Below are positions 9,835-22,666 of a stretch of 64,000 bases of DNA, piece by piece. Position 1 is the stretch's first letter, and each line of letters begins with the position of its first letter. Below the pieces are notes generated by a model, which was given only the letters and a program-made list of their open reading frames with translations, did no database searches and was not told where the DNA came from. Position numbers and translations under genes: made by a program. The DNA lies in the NCBI GenBank assembly GCA_035610835.1, contig CM069441.1:81143848-81207847 (forward strand), written 5' to 3'. This stretch comes from Ophiura sarsii (Eukaryota; Echinodermata; Ophiuroidea; Amphilepidida; Ophiuridae).

Positions 9835-12800
9835 GAGAGCATGCCTGAGAGAATAGGATGATATGACAAAATCTAGGAACATGAAGGTTGTCCAATATTG
9901 CTCATATATAGTTTGCTGGGTACAGTTGATGAAAGATTCAGGTTGACAAAGTTTAAAAATTCTGACCCCCCTGACTTGGATTTTCTGCCCCATGGCATTT
10001 TAGCTCCATTTTAAGCCATAAAATCATATAAAATCGTTTAAATTGTCCCTGTTTCTAAAGGCACAAAATTGGATTCTTTGCATCAACTGATTTTTGAATC
10101 TAGTCCATATATCATTGATATACACTATACAGCATTGGTATTGTGCAGATTCAACCAAAAATCACTCACCTCATTCTGAATTACGAGGGGGGTCACAGAA
10201 AAAAGTGCCCCTACGAGGCATTAATTTTTGTAACGAAAAAGGGGCAATCTTTAAATGTGAATAGGATTTTATCCCAGCAGTGAATTGAAACATTTCTTTC
10301 AAAGCCGAATAGCTAAATCACTTGTCTCTTCAGAAAACGTAAATCTGTTCTGGGGAAATGGTTTCTAGATACACCCAATGCAGTGTTTCTATAAGGCATT
10401 TTAGACATTTTTAAACAATTGAATATATATGATTTATTTGAGAAATTGTTGTAACACAGGAATGTAATGCAATCAAATAGGTCACAGACTTTAAGAATAT
10501 ATTTATATTTGTATCTAAATGATTGTTTCTAGACAGAAAATATTTTTGAAGTGTTTTGAAATAAGATATTGTTGTTTTGATTTTAAAAGGTTACTTAAAC
10601 CATACATTGCTGCTTCTGAGCAGCGATAGCTTTATTCCAAAGTCTCTCACATCAGAGAATTGAAGCAAAGGTTTGTGTAATCAAAGGTAACGGTCTTTTG
10701 AAGCACTCAGTGTTTCTAGATTGTATAGTAATTTAAATTAGACACAATAGTTTGCTTAGAATAGGTCAGGTTATAGCCTATATCAATCAGTTTTTTACAT
10801 CATTAGTTTTAAATACATTGATCCTAGTGTCAATCATGATCTTGGAAATGTGGAATTGCCTAAGGGTAAAAAATGTGTTTCTATTTTATAGTATTTTGTT
10901 CCAAACGGGAGGATGACTGATCCATGGGTGGTGTGTGCTATAATAGATTTTCTACTATAGGGACTATAACAATTGGACTATGACAATTGAATATACATTA
11001 TCACCCTTGATATAAATGTATATCTATAGATGCAATAGGACAAAGTGTTTCTATATAGTAGAGGCACAATTCCCATCATTATCCCAATAAAATAACTAGG
11101 GCAAAAGTTAGTCTCATCGATAGATAGATGGGAAATGCATCACTTTCTAGTTTGATTTAATCTTATCTAATTTTCTTCTAGTAACATGTGTTTTAACTTT
11201 GGGGCAATAGCCTAATATTTGGGCTACCACATTTTTTTAATAACAAGATGGTGAATGAGATGTCACACAAACAATATTTAGAATTTGTGTGGACCAGCTA
11301 GGTCTACTTATAGTATACTGATCTTTGGCAAACCATGCACAATTACAGCAGCCTTGATATCAGAGGGACCAAGAATGATGTGTTAGGCATCATCATCTAC
11401 ATGACTCATGTTCATCAGTTATTGGATATTATAAATAAGAAAATTAGTCGGGTATGGGATTACCGTACACCCCACAGGACTCCCCAAACCAACTTTTTTA
11501 CTTACTGTCATGGTCCTAAAACATATTCAGGATGTTACCAAATATATTTTGGTACGTTAAGGGGTTATTCAAGATGGCGTCCAAAATGGCCGCCATGTTA
11601 TGGCAATCAAAATGTATTGTAAAAGTGTAGTTTTAAAAGTGGAATGTATGTATTCTGACCACTAGACACTCATATCCAGAACTTTTACTTTGTTAACACA
11701 CCTAAATCCAAGATGGCCGCTAAAATGGCTGCCAAAAATGTTAACATTCTATAAATTGGCATATGAATCAACATGTATGATCAGATCTACAGCCACAAGG
11801 CTTTATCGTAGACATATAGTGAATGCTGTCCCATTAGATTTGGGGGTATTGGTACTACATAGTTTTACAAAACAATTGTTTTAGGTCATATAATATCAAA
11901 TTAATCATTTTGGCAGCCATTTTGGAAAGTGATACAGAATCAGAATGTCACAGAGGTGGGCCTTATCAGTTTAGAACATACTAGTTGGTGAATTTGATGT
12001 AATATACACTCACAATCTTTTTTGGATTACCATACACTCATGTAGACTATATTTATACATTTACAGTGGCCATTTGGGTGGCCATCTTGGATTTAAAGTA
12101 CATTGTTACAATGCAAATACACTGGATAGGAGTTACTAGTGGACTAATACATACATCCCAATGTTAAAACTATAATTTCATCATACATGTTGGTTATATT
12201 ATCCCATTTTATGGAATTCCGACAATTATTTCAGTCATTATGGGACCTATTTTGTAGCCATTTTGGATTATTAAGTATGTTAACAAATCAAAAATATTGG
12301 ATATGAGTTACTAGTGGTCTAATACATACATCCCATCATTAACACTATATTTTCATGATACATTTTGGTTGATATTATCCCATTTTACTGAATTCCAAAT
12401 TGGTTTAGTCATTTTGGGACCCATTTTGGGCGCCATTTTGGATTTAAAACTATGATAACAAAGCAAAATACTAGACATGAGTTACTAATGGTCTAACACA
12501 TACACCCCATCGTTAAAACTTGCATGTTGGTTCATATTATGCCAATTTATGAAATTTTACCATTTTTGGCGGCCATTTTGGCGACCATCTTGGATTTAGG
12601 TGTGTCGACAAAGCAAACGTTCTGGATATGAGAGTGTAGTGGTCTTATGCATACATCCCACTATTAAAACTATACTTTCACCATATATTTTGATTGCTCT
12701 ATGTCATTTTATGAAGTCTGACCATTTCTGGCGGCCATTTTGGACGCCATCTTGAATAATCCCTTAGCATGGCAAAATTATTTTTTGGTAACATTCTGAA

Positions 12801-13468
12801 TATGTTTTAGAACCATGAAAGTAAGTTTAAAACGTTGGTTTGGGGGAGTCCTGGGGAGAAGGGGGTGTACTGTAACCCCTGTTTATACCCGACTTATATG
12901 TGTTCTTGTTTTAGAAAATATTAAAAATTACTATTTAGAAACACTATGTTTTTCAGTATCCAGACACATTTCCCCAGCTAAGTTTGAATAGTTTTTGATA
13001 GCCAATGTGTCATGCTATGAGACTACAATCAGGTTATTTTAATTCACTGCTGGGATAAATTCCTGCAAGCGATTGAAGATAGCCCCATTTTTACATAAAA
13101 CATCAAGATATTTGAGGGGGGTCCTAAGTGGGACCCCCCTTGGGTGAGGAAGAAGGAGTTAAGTGAAATTTGGTTTGATCTTCACAATACTAAACCCATG
13201 TACTTACAATATTTTTACTCGATTAAAAAATAAGATTACAAGTATGAACATTATGCAAAAATGGGCAATTATATGCAATTTTGGAGGTTTTGGGGCTTAA
13301 AAGGGGCTAAAACTTGATGGGGCACAAAATCCAAGCTATAGGGGCCAGAATTTACAAACCTTGTCAGCATGAATATTTCATCAAGTACATATATACTAAA
13401 CCAAAAAAGAGCAAAATCCGACAACCTTCACGTTCCGCCCACCATTTGGTTTTCTCAGGCACGCTCTC
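9835..13468. mobile_element. 3.6 kb TTAA-flanked giant foldback element
   Basis: TTAA occurs on both sides (9831-9834 and 13469-13472). The ends are GAGAGCATGCCTGAGA and TCTCAGGCACGCTCTC. Inverted similarity runs far inward: the outer ~230 bases pair (for example AACATGAAGGTTGTC with the inverse of GACAACCTTCACGTT). Inner pairs include 10263/13030 (CCCAGCAGTGAATT), 10350/12970 (TCTGGGGAAAT), and 11452/12830 (GGACTCCCCAAACCAAC). No transposase frame is present. TTAA duplication points to piggyBac-like mobilisation by inference. Confidence 0.75.
11560..12780. repeat. CAAGATGGC-rich repeat blocks in head-to-head orientation
   Basis: Blocks of roughly 150-260 bases contain CCAAGATGGC, CAAAATGGCCGCC, GACCACTAGACACTCATATC and TTTGTTAACACACC. 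From 11560 to about 12060 they run forward; from about 12070 to 12780 they run in reverse (GGCGGCCATTTTGG, CCATCTTGGATTT). They form the inner part of the giant foldback. CAAGATGGC matches the YY1-type core; binding is only inferred. Related DNA lies at 25970-26330. Confidence 0.8.
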
Positions 13469-13472
13469 TTAA

Positions 13473-14210
13473 GTATAATTGTAGCATGACTAAATGGATT
13501 AAAAACAGTGGCTATGTCAGTGGTGGGCTTCGTTAAAACGGTAAAAACCTGAAAAATAAAAATAAAAGAGACCTATTAAAATAATATTTCCATTTCATTG
13601 TATACAATGTTACAAAGCTTTAGCAGAAAAAAGCAATGGACTCGGAACTTAAAATGTGTGAATCTGTCAAGTATTTTTCACAAATGTGACCGACTTTCAT
13701 ACTTAATACTTAAAAGTGCAATTGATCAACAAACAACATTTCATTTGTCCAATATTGTGAATACAGTGAGACATCATTAACACAAACTTGCCTGGCCCTC
13801 GCATTTAGTTTGTGTTAACTGGAATTTGTGTTATCCAGTCATATTTAACTTATCAATTGCAACCAGGCCCCGGGACTAGCAGGGATTTTGGCCAGACGTC
13901 AGAGGTAATATAACTTCCCCGGCTCACTTTTTCAGTGATGCATGACCCCCGCTACACGCCCCGACTAGCAGGGACACACATTGTGCGTCCCCCTCTGCAA
14001 GCCCCACATACTCATACAACATTGTGTGTATGTCCCGCTACAGTCCCCGTATGCCCTTGCCATGGCCTAAGTTCCCAGGGCCGGGGGTTTCAATTGATAC
14101 ATGCATAATTAATACAGGGAAGCAAGCACAAATTGGTACATGATTGTATTTAGACCTATATTGGATTATATGCTGTGTTTGCCGCAAAAGAATCAGTACT
14201 GTTGTGAGCA
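13473..14210. other. Unannotated spacer
   Basis: Contains a short inverted pair around TTAACACAAACTTG / TAGTTTGTGTTAA (13778-13820) and a GC-rich stretch (13865-14095) with repeated GACTAGCAGGGA. No coding or RNA feature is recognised. Confidence 0.4.
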
Positions 14211-14214
14211 TTAA

Positions 14215-14605
14215 AGCATATTATGTGATATTTTCCAGGGAGCGCCCTCTATTCATGATATTTTTTAGAAAGTAGATTTTCTTGCAGATTTACATTCTGA
14301 TCATAAATCGTACATACATTCCAGTTACAGAGCTATACGATTCCTAATTACCTCAAAATCATGGTTTTAGAGGGAATTTATAATAAAGTAAAATAAGTAG
14401 TCCGCCAAAAATCTTCATCCGACAGTTTATTTTCACTCTAAAACCATGATTTTGAAGTAATTAAGAATCGTATCTCCCTGTAACTTAGAATGTATACGAT
14501 TTATGATCAGAAATGTAAATCTGCAAGGAAATCTGCTTTCAATTTTTTTATTTTTATGTTGAGGGCGTTCCCTGGCTAAGATCACATAATTAAGTGGCGT
14601 AACAG

Positions 14606-14650
<45 letters not shown>

Positions 14651-14961
14651 GGCAGGCACAGTGCCCCCCCCCCCCTGAAGGTGTTCAGCAGGAAATTCAA
14701 ACCTACCCACCAGGAAAAATAGGTTGAAGGGAAAAGAAGGGAAAAGGGAAGAAAAGAGAGAGAGAAAGGAAAAAAAGGAGGAAAAAGGAAAAGAAAAAGG
14801 AGAAAAAAAGAAAAGAAGAAAGGGAAAGAAAAGAAAATTTTGCAGTACAAAAAGCACAACAGTCAACAAATTTGTTGACTGTTGTGCTTTTTGTACTTCG
14901 AAATTTTTTGACCGTGCGAAATTTTGTGACCGCGCGAATTTTTTTGACTCACCCCCCCCCC

Positions 14962-14994
<33 letters not shown>

Positions 14995-15145
14995 ACGAGG
15001 TGACTCATGACTGGGAAAAAATTTGGGGCAACCTTTTACGAAAAATTCCGGGACCTGATTATTCTAACCAGGAATTTGTTGGGCTGTGGCCCCCCCCCCC
15101 TGACAACCACCTCTGTTACGCCCCTGGTTCTAGTGTTATATACCT
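14215..15145. mobile_element. TTAA foldback MITE, family A copy 1, interrupted
   Basis: Flanked by TTAA at 14211-14214 and 15146-15149. The left end reads AGCATATTATGTGAT and the far right end TATACCT. The arms are long inverted repeats centred near 14420 (CATGGTTTTAGAG versus CTCTAAAACCATG). The right arm is split at CACATAAT by the hAT-like element 14592-15130. Family members lie at 29468-30229 and 57274-57801. Confidence 0.75.
14592..15130. mobile_element. hAT-like MITE nested in family A copy 1
   Basis: The ends AGTGGCGTAACAG and CTGTTACGCCCC are imperfect inverted repeats. The interior has a 40-base G tract, a purine-rich GGGAAAAGAAAAG stretch, a perfect palindrome around CAACAAATTTGTTG (14836-14905), a 40-base C tract, and the block with GGGGCAACCTTTTACGAAAA shared with the copies at 29.5 and 42.7 kb. 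The target duplication has decayed, but the host element resumes on the far side. Confidence 0.65.
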
Positions 15146-15526
15146 TTAAAGGGCGCTGACTGCTGCACACATAAGCAGCTGTACGTACACACGACTGCCT
15201 GTGCGATTTGGCGTAAAGATCATTGTGATACATACTCACACTTTTTATGTGCGCACCAGTAGGAACTTCATTGCATGCAGATAAACACAAACCACATAAT
15301 TTGCAGCTAATGAGCGAAGTAAAAAATAGGAACTTCAAGAGCAGCAACTGTTTCAAATTTGATTTATATACGGGTGAGTAAAAAAAACCCAGCAACAGTG
15401 GAAAGAAGCCATCTTTTTTAAAAAACTAAGTTGAAGTTTTAAAATGTTTAAACGTCATAAGAAGTTATAAGAATACCATTCTTGTTACTAACTTTGTGTG
15501 AAAATAATGAAGTCAATATCATTTTC

Positions 15527-15626
15527 NNNNNNNNNNNNNNNNNNNNNNNNNNNNNNNNNNNNNNNNNNNNNNNNNNNNNNNNNNNNNNNNNNNNNNNNNN
15601 NNNNNNNNNNNNNNNNNNNNNNNNNN
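15527..15626. other. Assembly gap (100 N)
   Basis: Exactly 100 N bases, a conventional placeholder for a gap of unknown size. Nothing can be said about the missing sequence. DNA on either side (15150-16024) is AT-rich with no gene. Confidence 0.99.
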
Positions 15627-16024
15627 TAAGATGATGTGATCAATGAAAATCTGAAAAATCAGTGAAATTTTGGGATTTTTTTTTTTTTTTTTTTTTTAAA
15701 TAAATAAATAAAAAAAGAAGTTTTTTTCAGATTTTTGTTTTTCTAATGCGCATCAATAAACGAACGCGCGCGGGAGCTTTGAGACAAATGATTTTTTTAA
15801 TCTGGCCTTAATATTCTTTTAATGATTTATTTAGCAAATGTTGGGCATAAAGGCTGTTTTCATGATTTCGTGAGTGGCAACAGCAAAAAATGACCATTAT
15901 TGATTTTTAAAGTAAATTATACGAAAAAAAGATGAAATTCTTCAATTACTGCGTATCCCTTAATTTCGCCAAGAGTTTGCTGTAATCAATATCGTGGATC
16001 TTTTTCATTGATTGATTTGGTTTA

Positions 16025-16308
16025 CAGGGTGTCTAAAAAAAACCCGTGCACGTGTTTACCCAACTTATTGACCACGAACTTCTAGAATTTGGTATAATTG
16101 TATACATATTGATAGACTAAACGCTTAGCTTTCATATGCGGCGTGCCGTTAATTTCATCTGATTTGGTTTTGTCAATCTTGAGATATGACCAATTAACTA
16201 AAGCTACCTAAAATCATAAATACTAAAATCGACTTTGTGCCAGCGCCACTATACAGTTTGCAATGAATAGAAAGGGTTACTCCGGAGAGGAGGTGGATGT
16301 GTGTGGGT

Positions 16309-16345
<37 letters not shown>

Positions 16346-18143
16346 GTGGTGGGGGGGGGGGTGGGTACCACCCCTAAAAATCCAATCCGAAATGCAGAGT
16401 ATGCTTATTTGGGTACCATGGTATAGCTAGAGGTTACCTCTATCCATACATACCAAAACAAGTACAAACATCCCACGCATGACGTCATATTGACCCTGTT
16501 ACCAAACATGGCCGACCTCAAAATCCCGCCGTATTCGCTGAACAGTGAAATATAGGCCAAAATGGTCACGCGTTATGAACTCGCCTCCCAATAGGGTGGT
16601 GCCGTTACATTTTTAGTTTCATGCTGTCATTTTCCTCAAATTTGGTATCATTTTAAAGCCCTAATAACAAGCTATCTGCCCTGCAAAATGGCATAGGTAT
16701 AGCTAATACAGAAGGGGAGATACAGCTGTTTGATGTTTGGAGACCAGGGGTGGTGCTGGAAGGTGCCGCTGGAAGGGGTGTCGCCTGTACAAACTCAATG
16801 GGGATAATCCAATAATGGCGATAATCTTTGTTCTTTTTACAATAACTAGTCATATCCTAATGTTACAAACACCATTGTGGTCCCATTTTAAAGGATATTT
16901 AGTAGTCTTTGAGTTGTGGTTCAACAGACTTGTCAACTAGTTGTAACAACTAATTAATTATGGATAAGACCATGATCATCAGCTTTCTTCCTATTCGCTA
17001 CACAGTCAACATGAATAATCAGCCTCAATTTACCGGATTTATAAAAATGACTATAACAGAAAAAGTTTTCAACCTATGATAGCAAAAGTATCCATTTTTG
17101 GAAAGCTTGTAGTTGTAACTAGAGGAATTCAGAAATGCAGTTTAAATTAGGAAAAGGTTCATCCTTAAACAAATATTTCTGAAAATTCTAAAAATATATA
17201 GAATAAAAATTGGAGATATTCACTAGCCGGTATAATTACCATACCGACGTAGTAACTTTGACAATTATATATCATCTAATGGGTAATTTATTTGGAATTC
17301 AAATATGTAAAGTAAATAATGATAGGGGTAGGTATAAAAAATATATGGATCTCAAATCAAAAATTAAAAAACTTTGATATTTTTCCGAACATTTCCGATC
17401 ATACCATTTTAGTTCTTGATCGTACTATAATTTTAATGGCATATTTGGTTTCCTCATGCAATTTCCCTTCAGAAAATGTATACTTTTACTACCTCAGTGG
17501 GGTATACAAGCAAATATAAATGTGTAAAATTAAAATCATGTCGCGAAAGCCAAAATCCGTGTGTAACGCGAAAGGAGGCGAGCTTAAAACACATGGCCAA
17601 ATAGAAATATTCTCTAAAAAAGTTCCAAATATCGGAATTTCACTCGGTTTTTTGCTTATAAGTGAGGGAAATGGTGTTTCTAACATAGGCCTATGCTATA
17701 ATATTCAGGACCATACAATTCAAATATTTTTCAAGATGGCGATTTAAAAAAATTATAAGGTGGCAACCACCCCCCCCCCCCCCTACTATCGGACTTTGAC
17801 GGCTTACCTACCCCCGGGTTATGTGGCACCCTCAATTTGTTTTCGTCAAAATGAGCGCAGGGGATGTAAAGGCGATCACCTGTATGCCCTAGGTCGTTCT
17901 TTGCGTTTTAGCGCAATCGGCGACTTCTTCTGTAAAAGTGCACAAAGTCGATTTTAGGTAGCTTTATAGTTAATTGATCATATCTCAGGATTGACAAAAC
18001 CAAATTAGATGAAATAAACGGCATATGAAAGCTAAGCGTTTGGTCTATCAATATGTATACAATTGTAACACCAAATTCTAGAAGTTCATGGTCAACAATA
18101 AGTTGGGTAAACACGTGCATGGTGGTTTTTTTGAGACACCCTG
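16025..18143. mobile_element. TA-flanked Tc1/mariner-like element with ~215-bp arms
   Basis: TA at 16023-16024 and 18144-18145 flanks ends CAGGGTGTCT and AGACACCCTG. The arms 16025-16240 and 17936-18143 are inverted copies (for example TCTAGAATTTGGT and ACCAAATTCTAGA). The 1.7 kb between them holds a long G tract (16308-16366), repeat X copy 2, and a C tract at 17769. No transposase is visible. It may be one composite element or two inverted solo copies. Confidence 0.65.
16645..17310. mobile_element. Interspersed repeat 'X', copy 2
   Basis: Same-orientation relative of 5302-5890, with long matching stretches such as GGGGAGATACAGCTGTTTGA and CTTCCTATTCGCTACACAG. It sits between the arms of the TA-flanked element. 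It is non-coding and its class is unknown. Confidence 0.7.
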
Positions 18144-18479
18144 TATGCTATCAGAATGATCTTGTAGATGGGAGAAAAGCTTCTCTCCTGCAATGGAGCC
18201 AACAACAACAAAATGTTGGGTTGCCATCGAGTGGCTAAAATCTTAAAGTCGGGTCGGTCGGTCGATTTTCCTTTCTTTTCTTCTTTTTTTCTTTTTGCTG
18301 GCACATCGTTCATGACAATACCAAATTAGAGATGTCAATTTGACTAATGTTTTAGTGTGATAACAGTTTAAAAGCAAACAATTCAAGCAACTTATTCATT
18401 TCAAGCAGAAAATAGTAATATTTTGAAAAATTGTGTAACTTTTAAATCTTTAAAAAAAATTATTACAAAAAATTGCTAC

Positions 18480-18595
18480 CCTGATTTCTTTTTGGCCTAG
18501 TGTACTCGTAACTGTGTTCTTCTTCATCTTTCACCCTCTTTGCTTGTAACTCGTCTTTCTCCTTCTCTGCTTGTAGGGATTTGGCAAGATAGTAT
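18480..18595 (-). CDS. Possible orphan exon (low confidence)
   Basis: The minus strand reads YYLAKSLQAEKEKDELQAKR then VKDEEEHSYEYTRPKRNQ, a charged helix-like sequence with even composition. It is bounded by CATCAG (acceptor-like, weak pyrimidine tract) and a GTAGCA donor-like site. No partner exon was found nearby. It could equally be chance. Confidence 0.18.
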
Positions 18596-18834
18596 CTGAT
18601 GTACACACTGGTACAAACAGTTGGGATCCTATTTCTTTGTTTACACGAACTTGTATTCGAACAAAAGAAGTTAAGAGACCGGTTTGTATAAACATCAAAG
18701 AAGTGGTGGCAGACTTTAAAAAATCAATTTCCTTTATACTATGCAAATGTTTAGACCTTTGGTCAACATATGTATTTGGTAAATATTTCACCAATATACC
18801 CTTGGTTGCCATGGCAACAGCAAATATATGAATT

Positions 18835-19330
18835 TATCTACTGAAGATAGCAATTTACAGCATTGTATCAGAGGATAATTGTTTTATATCTACTGAAGAT
18901 GGCAATATTATATACAATATTGTATCAGACGGCAATTGTTTGGTATAACTGCTATCTACTGAAGATAGCAATAAATTATATTACCGATAGGATCAGTTTC
19001 TAAATGTTCATGCCCTATCATCTGAAAATGGCAATTTACAACATTGTATCAGATGATAATTTTTATATCTGAGCTTGTCTGCTATCTACTGAAGATGGCA
19101 ATTTACAGCATTGTATCAGATGATAATTGTTTGGTATGATTGCTATCCATCCACTGAAGATAGCAATTAATTATGTTACCTAGAGGGTCAGTTTTTTATA
19201 TGTTTATCATGTCTACTATTTACTGAAGATAATAATTTACACATTATATCAGAAGATATTATTTATATATCTGTTCGTGTCTGCTATCCACTGAAGATAA
19301 CAATTTAGATCAGTACATATATCATTGAGG
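18835..19330. repeat. Degenerate repeats with TACTGAAGATAGCAAT
   Basis: At least eight units carry CTACTGAAGATAGCAATT followed by ACAGCATTGTATCAGATG, spaced about 60-70 bases apart. They share the GAAGATAGCA core with the array at 34540-34890. Not coding. Confidence 0.75.
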
Positions 19331-19464
19331 ATAATTAGTTTCATACAGGCATGTCTTTTTATATTTATTTATGTCACTTGCAACAAAAGAAAAACTTTTA
19401 CAATCACATGACATACATAAATATAGAAAATACAAATGCCTTAAAGGCCTAAACAAAAAAATGT

Positions 19465-19743
19465 CTGATTGGCCTAACCCGACCATCCGACCGACCCTAA
19501 ATACATCGCTGACCCTGAATTTTTTTTAAATTATTTTGAGGGAGGAAAAACAAAATATATAAATAAAAATGTTACAAATTTAAAATAAAAAAATTTGAAA
19601 AATATATATATATAAAAATTGAACAAAGTATTACATTTTCTGACTGTTTGCTATTTTATTCAAAAGCATGTGATTTAAAAAATAAAAACAATATCCCGAC
19701 CGACCTACCCTATTTGTGTTTGTCATGTTAGGCCAATCAAACC
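19465..19743. mobile_element. MITE with TGATTGGCCTAAC ends, copy 1
   Basis: The inverted ends are CTGATTGGCCTAAC and GTTAGGCCAATCAAA. Just inside, CCCGACC and GACCGACC motifs lie on both sides of an AT-rich core. A relative lies at 39197-39456. Confidence 0.6.
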
Positions 19744-22100
19744 ATTTTTTGGGACCTAATCTCATTTTTGCGATGAAGTAAATTAATGAACTTTGGGCAT
19801 CGATGGGCACTAATCATTTTGAAACTGCCTGTATACATTATAACATGGCATTCAAGTTCACTGGTCGTCATAATGCAATCTGGGAATATTAATAAATAAT
19901 TAATTCAGTGCACAAGGTGACATCGATCAATAACGCCATAAGACTTAGAAATATCAGCGAGACACATTAGTCCTAACATCTTTATAAATATTCTAATAAA
20001 GACAGATTGATTTTCATTTAGATTCATTTCCTGTATTCAACCCCGCCACCTTCGCGCGGGTTTTTATTACGTTTACTTTCATTGACTTTAGTCAAAAGTA
20101 TCCAAGGAAATGTGTAACAAAACAATCCCCCGTCTTCAATATGATAAATCATTTAGATTGCAAATACCTACTATATTAATATCAGAAGAAGAATAGGCTT
20201 CAAATAGAGGTTATCCAAGTATCCTTATCATAGCCATGCGTAACTACCGCACCCGGCCGCAAATATTGTTTTGTACACGAGTTCAGTAAAGTCAGTTGAT
20301 TTATTTAATGATAATTTTATTCATTAAATTTTGCTTTATTCCGTGTTTTAATACGGAATAATTTACGATAATAAGAAATTGACACCCGGCCTATTCTTCA
20401 ATTGAATGGGTACAATGACGTCCCGTTTCCATTGCGTGAACCGTGTTACCAAATTGGCCTTCATATCAAGTAGATCATTATGGATAGGCCTATCTCCGTT
20501 AAAATGGCATTTATCATTTATCATATTATTTATCATACATTTAAAAAAATCAATTATGTCATATACGAAAATTAAACAAAATTAAAGCCCCAGTAAAAAT
20601 CAATAATGACACATCTATTACCAGTTGTACACGTTTTGAACGACATATTAATTCTATTGAACATGAAAAAAAACATTTTGAGGGACACATATTTAAAATT
20701 GCCTGCAGATAGCCCTACCAGTTATTAATACAAACAATCACTCCTCGCAAAAACCTTGTATTGACTGAAGATACAAAGCTTTAAGCAAATATACCAATCC
20801 ATGTCTCTATTGAAAATGAGTGTTTTACTAGTGTTTTCATTAAATCTGTGCACTCTCGTGGTTCAAACGTTACGATGTTGTCGTAGGTCTGGACACACCT
20901 CTCGCTCGGTCAGGATTTATTGTTTTATGTTATTTGATGTTGTTATTGTCGATGTTTTTGTATTTTTTTGTAATTTTTGTTGTTGTTAAAATGTTGGTAA
21001 ATTTTCAACGACAAAAATTTCAAGTATTTTCCAAATTTATGTATTCAAAATGTTTCTAAACATTTTCAAAACAGCTTTTCGCATTATGCGTCTTTGCGAT
21101 ATCTGGCTTAAATAAGCTAAATTAGTAGATACTCTGTTCTCCTCAGGCAAAGGAAAATCTGTTTCGGCGGTAGTCTAATAAAATAAGTCGAGGACACATT
21201 ATTATTAGCATTGGTCACTTTAGACGGCTTAGATTACAGTAGACCCTAAGGCATATTGCGATGCCTACAAAGGACACTTAAAATAGTTTTAAGTATAAAG
21301 AAGATTTACACTATAGCAACTTAATTTGTTTTCTTCCGCTTCAAGCTGTATAACAGGTCCCAAATAACCATACCTTGCTATTTAATTGGTAATTGCATAT
21401 AGCAGTATAGTCGCCCAGTACACCTGCCTCGGAAACCAAAACATCCTATTGCTCTGAAAATTCCAGGACTCTTGACTATATAACTGACACAACTGAAGGT
21501 GCTGGGACATTCATCATGCTTTATATGTGCTATAAAGTGGTTATTGCCTTTACAAATACTCGGTATTTGCGGCGGATGTTGCTGTCACTGCCCTTCGTGA
21601 AGCTTCGTGAGGACTGAGAAGTGACTAGAGAGATGATACCATCGATGATGAAAGTGTTTTGCCTTAGGTATTGGAGTGAATACTAACCATACCATCATCG
21701 ATTTGCGTGCAGTCAGTAAGGTCATAACTAATGACAAGCTTCAGATCGAGCTCCACCCGTACTGAAAACTATTGCCGATGACTTGAGATAAAAGAAATGA
21801 AAGATATTATAGGAGATACAAAATCTGAATCACGCCTCGTGGATTGCCTCATTTGAATGTTGGAAAAGGATACTCACAGATACAGAGTATTTTGTTTGGG
21901 TGTTTTGATGACAAGATCATGCCAACACCAGCCCTGCGTTAATGTTTGCAATAAGAAAGATTATTTTGCACAAGTAGAAAGAATTGTTGTATCATCAGTG
22001 AACTAATTGGTTATTAATGACGGTTTTGTTATTAATAACGTACCTGGATCTTAATTGAATATCTCGGACTGTGATAAGTATCTGTGATAGCATAACCACC
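19744..22100. other. Long spacer without recognised features
   Basis: AT-rich DNA with no supported gene, RNA or element ends. Short open frames (for example 20801-20989) lack any protein character. Confidence 0.45.
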
Positions 22101-22103
22101 ATA

Positions 22104-22412
22104 ATGTAACCATACCGTGACACTGGGATCTGAACGTATCTTCACTTCTATACCAATTCTGTAGTAAAGATTGTGTAATATCGTTAAATACACCAGTGGA
22201 CTCGGATGGATGCTACTTGTTTCGTTTGCTATGTCCAAGCAACCATAATGCACCATAAAGTAACCATTACCAACACAATGGGATCTGAATGTATCTTCAT
22301 TTTTATACCAATTCTGTAGTAAAAATGGTGTAACATCGTTATATATACCAGTGGACTCGGATGGATGTTGAATACTTGTTTCTAGATAGCTATGTCCAAC
22401 AAGCAACCATGC
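22104..22412. repeat. Diverged ~155-bp tandem duplication
   Basis: GGGATCTGAACGTATCTTC, ATACCAATTCTGTAGTAAA and CCAGTGGACTCGGATGGATG occur in both halves about 155 bases apart. It lies 250-560 bases upstream of the gene at 22667 and may be in its promoter or 5' UTR. The minus-strand frame here has no protein character. Confidence 0.75.
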
Positions 22413-22666
22413 ACAACAAACTTTCAAACGACACTCACAGCTTCGTTGTAAACATTATCATGAGTGATAAGCGCTAGTGGAAAGAACCAAAAATACCCTG
22501 GTGATCGTTTTTGTATCTTTGGAAATGGAATACTATACGTGTGCCTCTTAGTTATAGGCAGGACTGGTTATAGGATATATATTATGTACACTGGTCATGC
22601 TGGCAACAACTTAGTTGACAAATAGTCCGCAGACGACATTATAAACATCACGCGGGAAACATCATC

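Noticed and set aside
14582..15149. Frames with poly-Pro, Lys/Glu-rich or Phe-rich sequence
   Set aside because: They arise from G/C tracts and a purine-rich run inside a hAT-like MITE.
22032..22427. 131-codon minus-strand frame
   Set aside because: It covers a diverged tandem duplication and has no domain character or splice support.
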